The translations under genes and the position numbers were made by a program. This document shows positions 5,482 through 8,724 of a DNA stretch of 8,724 nucleotides, in pieces. The stretch lies in contig DATDPZ010000128.1 of the NCBI GenBank assembly GCA_035292525.1, forward strand, positions 1 through 8,724, in the 5' to 3' direction. The notes beneath the pieces were generated by a model. That model did not search any database. It was not told where the DNA came from and worked only from the letters and a program-made list of their open reading frames with translations. Numbering within the stretch: the first letter of the stretch is position 1; each line of letters begins with the position of its first letter. The stretch comes from VBAS01 sp035292525. GTDB taxonomy: Bacteria; Bacteroidota; Bacteroidia; Chitinophagales; Chitinophagaceae.

Positions 5482-6969
5482 ATGGATATTAAATGCTCAG
5501 AAAAAGAATTGTTCATTTTTAAGAAAATTGCCCATGCAGCTGAAGAGTTGGGTGTGGAAACCTATCTGATTGGCGGTTTTGTCAGGGATAAGATCATCGG
5601 GCGGGAAACAAAAGACGCAGATATAGTATGTGTGGGGGATGGGATTGCGTTGGCAAAAAATGTTGCCCATCGCTTTAAGCCGGCACCTCAAGTCAGTTAT
5701 TTTAAAAATTTTGGAACAGCTCATATTAAAATACAGGACCAGTATTCAACAACGCTTTCTAAAGTTTCCATAAAAAGAGAAATTTCTGAGGAGGCGGGGT
5801 CGTTTCTTGATATTGAATTTGTCGGTGCCCGGAAAGAAAGTTACCAGTATCATTCTCGTAACCCGGCTATAAAACCGGGTAATATTAAAGATGATCAGGA
5901 TCGTCGTGACTTTACCATCAATGCACTTGCCATCAGCCTGAATCCTTCAGATTTTGGAAAACTATCAGACCCTTTTGATGGACAAAGCGATATTAAAAAA
6001 AAGATTATCCGTACACCTCTGGATCCGGTACAAACTTTCAGTGATGATCCTTTGCGGATGATGAGAGCTGTTCGTTTTGCCGCTCAATTAGGTTTTACAA
6101 TTGAAGAAAAAACATTCCGGGCAATAAAGGATAATGCAGATCGTATTAATATTATTTCGCAGGAAAGAATAACAGATGAACTGAATAAAATTATCGCCAG
6201 TTCAAAACCTTCCATTGGATTTGATTTATTATATCAATCGGGATTGCTTCATGTTATTTTTCCGCAAATGGTGGACCTGGCTGGTGCAGAATACAAAGAT
6301 GGCATGGGGCATAAAGATAATTTTTATCATACCCTGCAGGTACTGGATAATGTAGCTGAAAAAACCAATGATCTGTGGATCCGCTGGGCTGCTGTCCTCC
6401 ACGATATTGCAAAACCGGTAACAAAGAAATTTGAAGAAGGCCATGGCTGGACCTTTCATGGCCATGAAGTAGTGGGCGGAAAGATGGTGCCCAAAATTTT
6501 TTCTAAATTGAAATTACCACTGAATGATCAAATGAAATTTGTACGCAGGTTGGTGGAACTGCATTTACGTCCCATCAGCTTAACCAAAGAAAATATTACG
6601 GACTCAGCCGTCAGGCGGTTATTATTTGATGCCAGCGAAGATTTTGATTCACTCATGTTACTTTGTGAAGCTGACATTACTTCCAAAAACAAATGGAAAG
6701 TAAAAAAGTTCATGGAGAATTTTAAATTTGTAAGAAAGCGATGCCAGGAAGTGGAAGAAAAAGACAAGCTAAGAAACTGGCAGCCGCCAATTTCCGGCGA
6801 ACTGATCATGGATACTTTTGGATTAAAGCCTTCAAAACAGGTGGGAATTATTAAAGATGCAATAAAGGATGCTATCCTCGATGGTGAAATTAAAAGTGAT
6901 TTTGACACTGCTTTTGATTTTATGCTTGAAAAAGCAAAAGAACTGAACTTGCATCCGGTTAAATCATAA
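5482..6969 (+). CDS. cca: CCA tRNA nucleotidyltransferase with HD domain
   Basis: This enzyme adds or repairs the 3' CCA of tRNAs from CTP and ATP without a nucleic-acid template. Counting from the ATG (495 residues), the class II polymerase-beta-like head has IGGFVRD (30-36), the metal-binding D45-A-D47, RRDFTINALA (141-150), and DDPLRMMRAVRFAAQLGF (188-205) at the nucleotide-selecting neck. The body and tail helices follow. A C-terminal HD phosphohydrolase domain has H283, the H307-D308 pair in WAAVLHDIAKP, and H326/H328 in TFHGHE; in other bacteria this domain gives 2',3'-cyclic phosphodiesterase or phosphatase activity. A GTG at 5479 would add one residue. The tRNA-Leu in this window lacks an encoded CCA and so needs this activity. 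Length and motifs are complete. Confidence 0.95.
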   Translation: MDIKCSEKELFIFKKIAHAAEELGVETYLIGGFVRDKIIGRETKDADIVCVGDGIALAKNVAHRFKPAPQVSYFKNFGTAHIKIQDQYSTTLSKVSIKREISEEAGSFLDIEFVGARKESYQYHSRNPAIKPGNIKDDQDRRDFTINALAISLNPSDFGKLSDPFDGQSDIKKKIIRTPLDPVQTFSDDPLRMMRAVRFAAQLGFTIEEKTFRAIKDNADRINIISQERITDELNKIIASSKPSIGFDLLYQSGLLHVIFPQMVDLAGAEYKDGMGHKDNFYHTLQVLDNVAEKTNDLWIRWAAVLHDIAKPVTKKFEEGHGWTFHGHEVVGGKMVPKIFSKLKLPLNDQMKFVRRLVELHLRPISLTKENITDSAVRRLLFDASEDFDSLMLLCEADITSKNKWKVKKFMENFKFVRKRCQEVEEKDKLRNWQPPISGELIMDTFGLKPSKQVGIIKDAIKDAILDGEIKSDFDTAFDFMLEKAKELNLHPVKS

Positions 6970-6973
6970 ACCG

Positions 6974-6981
6974 TAAATTTG
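6974..6981 (+). promoter_or_regulatory. -7 element of the PRiA4b ORF-3-like gene
   Basis: TAAATTTG is an exact TAnnTTTG match in the 16-base gap after cca and ends 4 bases before the ATG at 6986. It suggests an internal promoter giving a leaderless transcript of the next gene and perhaps miaA. Its -33 region would lie inside the end of cca. Confidence 0.5.
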
Positions 6982-6985
6982 TTAA

Positions 6986-7564
6986 ATGACAATTTTAAAA
7001 TTCAGGGTTTTTTTTGAAGAGGACGATAGTATTTACCGCGATGTGGCTATCCGTCATTCCCAAACATTTTTTGAATTGCATGAAGCCATACTGAAATCTT
7101 TTGACTTTGACTCCAAGCATAAAGCTACTTTTTACCGAAGTAATGATAATTGGCAGCGGGGAAAAGAAATTACACTTGATTTTTATAATAAAGAATATAA
7201 AGCGCCACCATTGATCATGAAGGAAACTACGGTTGGCTCCGAGATCCGGGTACCCGGGCAAAAATTCATTTACAACTACGATTTCAATAAAAACTGGAAC
7301 TTCCTAATTGAGTTGATTAATGTGACTAAAGATGAAAATCCTAAACTCAGTTATCCTGCTACTGTCCGCACCGAAGGTATTGCTCCCAGCCAGTATGGAA
7401 CAAAAGGATTACTTGGCGATAAATTTGCAGAAGTAGAAGAAAAATACGACCTCACACAGGTTACAGATGGGTTTAGTGAAAAAGATGAAGAAGGGGAAGA
7501 TCTTGGTTTGAGTGAGGAAGGATCTTTGGAAGAAAGTGAAGAGGGTTCTGTGGATGAAGGATAA
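6986..7564 (+). CDS. PRiA4b ORF-3-like (IS1096 TnpR-like) protein with acidic tail
   Basis: This 192-residue protein resembles the family named after plasmid pRiA4b ORF-3. The N-terminal part has YRDVAIRHSQTFFELHEAIL (17-36), then F-DFDSKHKATFY (39-50) and NDNWQRGKEI (53-62). The middle has FIYNYDFNKNWNFLIEL (94-110), matching the family's Y-x-YDF-x-x-x-W core. After about residue 160 the sequence is strongly acidic (15 Asp/Glu in the last 32 residues) and probably disordered. No transmembrane segment or signal peptide is visible, so it should be cytosolic. The family is often annotated as a transposon passenger, yet there is no transposase, terminal repeat or base-composition change here; it looks like a resident gene between cca and miaA. 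Its biochemical role is unknown. Confidence 0.75.
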   Translation: MTILKFRVFFEEDDSIYRDVAIRHSQTFFELHEAILKSFDFDSKHKATFYRSNDNWQRGKEITLDFYNKEYKAPPLIMKETTVGSEIRVPGQKFIYNYDFNKNWNFLIELINVTKDENPKLSYPATVRTEGIAPSQYGTKGLLGDKFAEVEEKYDLTQVTDGFSEKDEEGEDLGLSEEGSLEESEEGSVDEG

Positions 7565-7598
7565 TTAATGATTATTAATTAATAATTATTGATTGTTA
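7564..7598 (+). repeat. Five tandem heptamers and AT palindrome upstream of miaA
   Basis: Five end-to-end 7-base units cover this stretch: ATTAATG, ATTATTA, ATTAATA, ATTATTG and ATTGTTA, consensus ATTAwTr. The first unit begins on the last base of the preceding stop codon. Units 2-4 include a perfect 16-bp palindrome, ATTATTAATTAATAAT (7571-7586). This is most of the 60-bp gap before miaA. It could be a promoter region or slipped-repeat DNA; no clear -7 box is seen. Confidence 0.6.
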
Positions 7599-7624
7599 TA
7601 AAAATATGACAATGAAAATAAGTA

Positions 7625-8536
7625 ATGAGTATTTCATTGAGAAAGACAGTTATTATAATCGCCGGGCCAACAGCCGTAGGTAAAACCACTGCTGCCATCA
7701 CACTGGCAAAACATTTTCACACTGAAATTATTTCTGCAGACAGCCGCCAATGTTTTAAAGAATTGAAAACCGGAGTGGCCAGACCTTCAGAAAGCGAATT
7801 GAAAGAAGTAAAGCATCACTTCCTTGCTTCTCATAGTATAAAGGATGAAATGACGGCTGCCGGATTTGAACAATTTGCTTTGCAAAAAGCTGCTTTATTG
7901 TTTAAGAGTCATAATAAAGTAATCATGGTGGGCGGCACCGGACTTTATATAAAAGCATTTTGTGAAGGATTGGATGAAATTCCGCCAACCGGTACAGGTA
8001 TCAGGGAAAAAATTTTGAAAAACTACCAGGAAAACGGAATGAAGTGGCTCCTGGAGGAAATAAAAAAAAAGGATGCAGCATTTTTTGAAGTGGGAGAAAT
8101 AAAAAATCCACAACGGATCATACGGGCACTGGAAGTGATGGAATCAACGGGGATCTCTATTCTTAAATTCAGAAAAGGGAAAAAGGCTGAAAGAGATTTC
8201 AGGATTATAAAAATTGGTTTGGAGTTACCAAGAGAGGAATTATACACAAGAATTAATGAAAGAGTAAACAAAATGATGGAATCGGGTTTGACAGATGAAG
8301 TAAAGGGATTGCAGGAATTTAAACAGTTGAGTGCTTTACAGACCGTAGGTTACAAAGAAATTTTTGAATATTTACATGGAAATATTACGTTGTCTCAAAC
8401 CATTGAAAAAATTAAAAAAAATACAAGGAATTATGCAAAACGGCAAATAACCTGGTTTAAAAAAGATAAAGAGTTTGCATGGTTTCATCCCGGAGAAATA
8501 GAAAACATGATCAGGTTTATTAATTTAAAGGGCTGA
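7625..8536 (+). CDS. miaA: tRNA dimethylallyltransferase
   Basis: MiaA transfers a dimethylallyl group from DMAPP to N6 of A37 in tRNAs that read UNN codons, making i6A. The 303-residue length is normal. Motifs are the P-loop GPTAVGKT (14-21), ISADSRQ (36-42) with the catalytic aspartate D39, VGGTGLYIKA (102-111), NPQRIIRALEV (about 159-169), LSALQTVGYKEI, and RNYAKRQITWF near the end, which helps to contact tRNA. The ATG at 7625 puts the P-loop at the usual distance; the ATGs at 7606 and 7612 are out of frame. It follows the PRiA4b-like gene by 60 bp and is the last plus-strand gene before a convergent terminator. With tsaC upstream, the run encodes enzymes for both main A37 hypermodifications. 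Confidence 0.97.
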   Translation: MSISLRKTVIIIAGPTAVGKTTAAITLAKHFHTEIISADSRQCFKELKTGVARPSESELKEVKHHFLASHSIKDEMTAAGFEQFALQKAALLFKSHNKVIMVGGTGLYIKAFCEGLDEIPPTGTGIREKILKNYQENGMKWLLEEIKKKDAAFFEVGEIKNPQRIIRALEVMESTGISILKFRKGKKAERDFRIIKIGLELPREELYTRINERVNKMMESGLTDEVKGLQEFKQLSALQTVGYKEIFEYLHGNITLSQTIEKIKKNTRNYAKRQITWFKKDKEFAWFHPGEIENMIRFINLKG

Positions 8537-8542
8537 CAAAAA

Positions 8543-8575
8543 AAGCCCCCAACAACATTGAGGGCTTGATTTTTT
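8543..8575. terminator. Bidirectional terminator between miaA and glutamine synthetase
   Basis: AAGCCC (8543-8548) pairs with GGGCTT (8562-8567). The plus strand continues into GATTTTTT (8568-8575). On the minus strand the other arm runs into seven Ts (from the A run at 8538-8544). Both convergent genes end within about 20 bases of it, so it can stop transcription from either side. Confidence 0.8.
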
Positions 8576-8586
8576 ATGTCGATAAA

Positions 8587-8724
8587 TTATCTGAGGAAAA
8601 GAATCTCCCTGTATTTTGGTAAATACCACTCACGGTCGTCCACCAGTAATTCCAGCTTGTCTGCATGGTAGCGGATTTCATCAAAAAAAGGATCCTTTAC
8701 TTTACTTTGATAAGCAATTGCTTT
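8587..8724 (-). CDS. glnN: Type III glutamine synthetase, C-terminal end (partial)
   Basis: Only the last 45 codons lie in the window; the gene continues past base 8724 and ends at TAA 8587-8589. The translation contains IRYHADKLELLVDD and, after three more residues, YLPKYREILFLR. This matches the C-terminus that I recall for GSIII enzymes of Bacteroidota and cyanobacteria (KLE..VDD..W.LPKYRE.LF), and not the C-terminus of GSI. The enzyme makes glutamine from glutamate, ammonia and ATP. The catalytic core is outside the window, so the call rests on this tail alone. It converges on miaA with a shared terminator. Confidence 0.72.
   Translation of the reverse strand, partial: KAIAYQSKVKDPFFDEIRYHADKLELLVDDREWYLPKYREILFLR

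Overview
The window looks like chromosomal DNA of a Bacteroidota bacterium, most likely of the Chitinophagaceae/Sphingobacteriales type. The evidence is AT-rich coding sequence, TAnnTTTG-type -7 promoter elements, little sign of Shine-Dalgarno sequences, the C-terminal end of a type III glutamine synthetase, and a PagL-like outer-membrane acyloxyacyl hydrolase of the kind common in this phylum. No complete mobile element, CRISPR array or phage gene is visible.

Left part (1-3284, all minus strand). A tRNA-Leu(CAG) gene has its own terminator, a -7 box and a stable hairpin directly in front of its 5' end. Next comes dapD, a lysine/diaminopimelate biosynthesis gene. Between dapD and the PagL-like gene lies about 1.1 kb with no intact gene. 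It holds the wreck of a ParE/RelE-type toxin-antitoxin operon. Both genes are recognisable after reverse translation, but the antitoxin has an in-frame TAG and no ATG, and the toxin has a frameshift and two in-frame TAAs. The PagL-like gene is bracketed by two copies of a roughly 100-bp direct repeat, about 79 percent identical by eye, that folds into a hairpin.

Right part (3285-8536, all plus strand). A GT4 glycosyltransferase is followed by a gene run rich in tRNA maturation functions: a TsaC/YrdC enzyme (t6A37), a CCA-adding nucleotidyltransferase with an HD domain, a PRiA4b ORF-3-like protein with an acidic tail, and miaA (i6A37). The tRNA-Leu in this window has no encoded CCA, so it needs the CCA enzyme encoded here. 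A bidirectional terminator separates miaA from the convergent 3' end of a type III glutamine synthetase gene that runs off the window.

The points most worth a second look are the dead toxin-antitoxin pair, the structured direct repeats around the PagL-like gene, -7 boxes only 4-5 bases before start codons (suggesting leaderless mRNAs), and tandem AT-rich heptamers of one consensus in front of both cca and miaA. I found no convincing undescribed multi-gene system.
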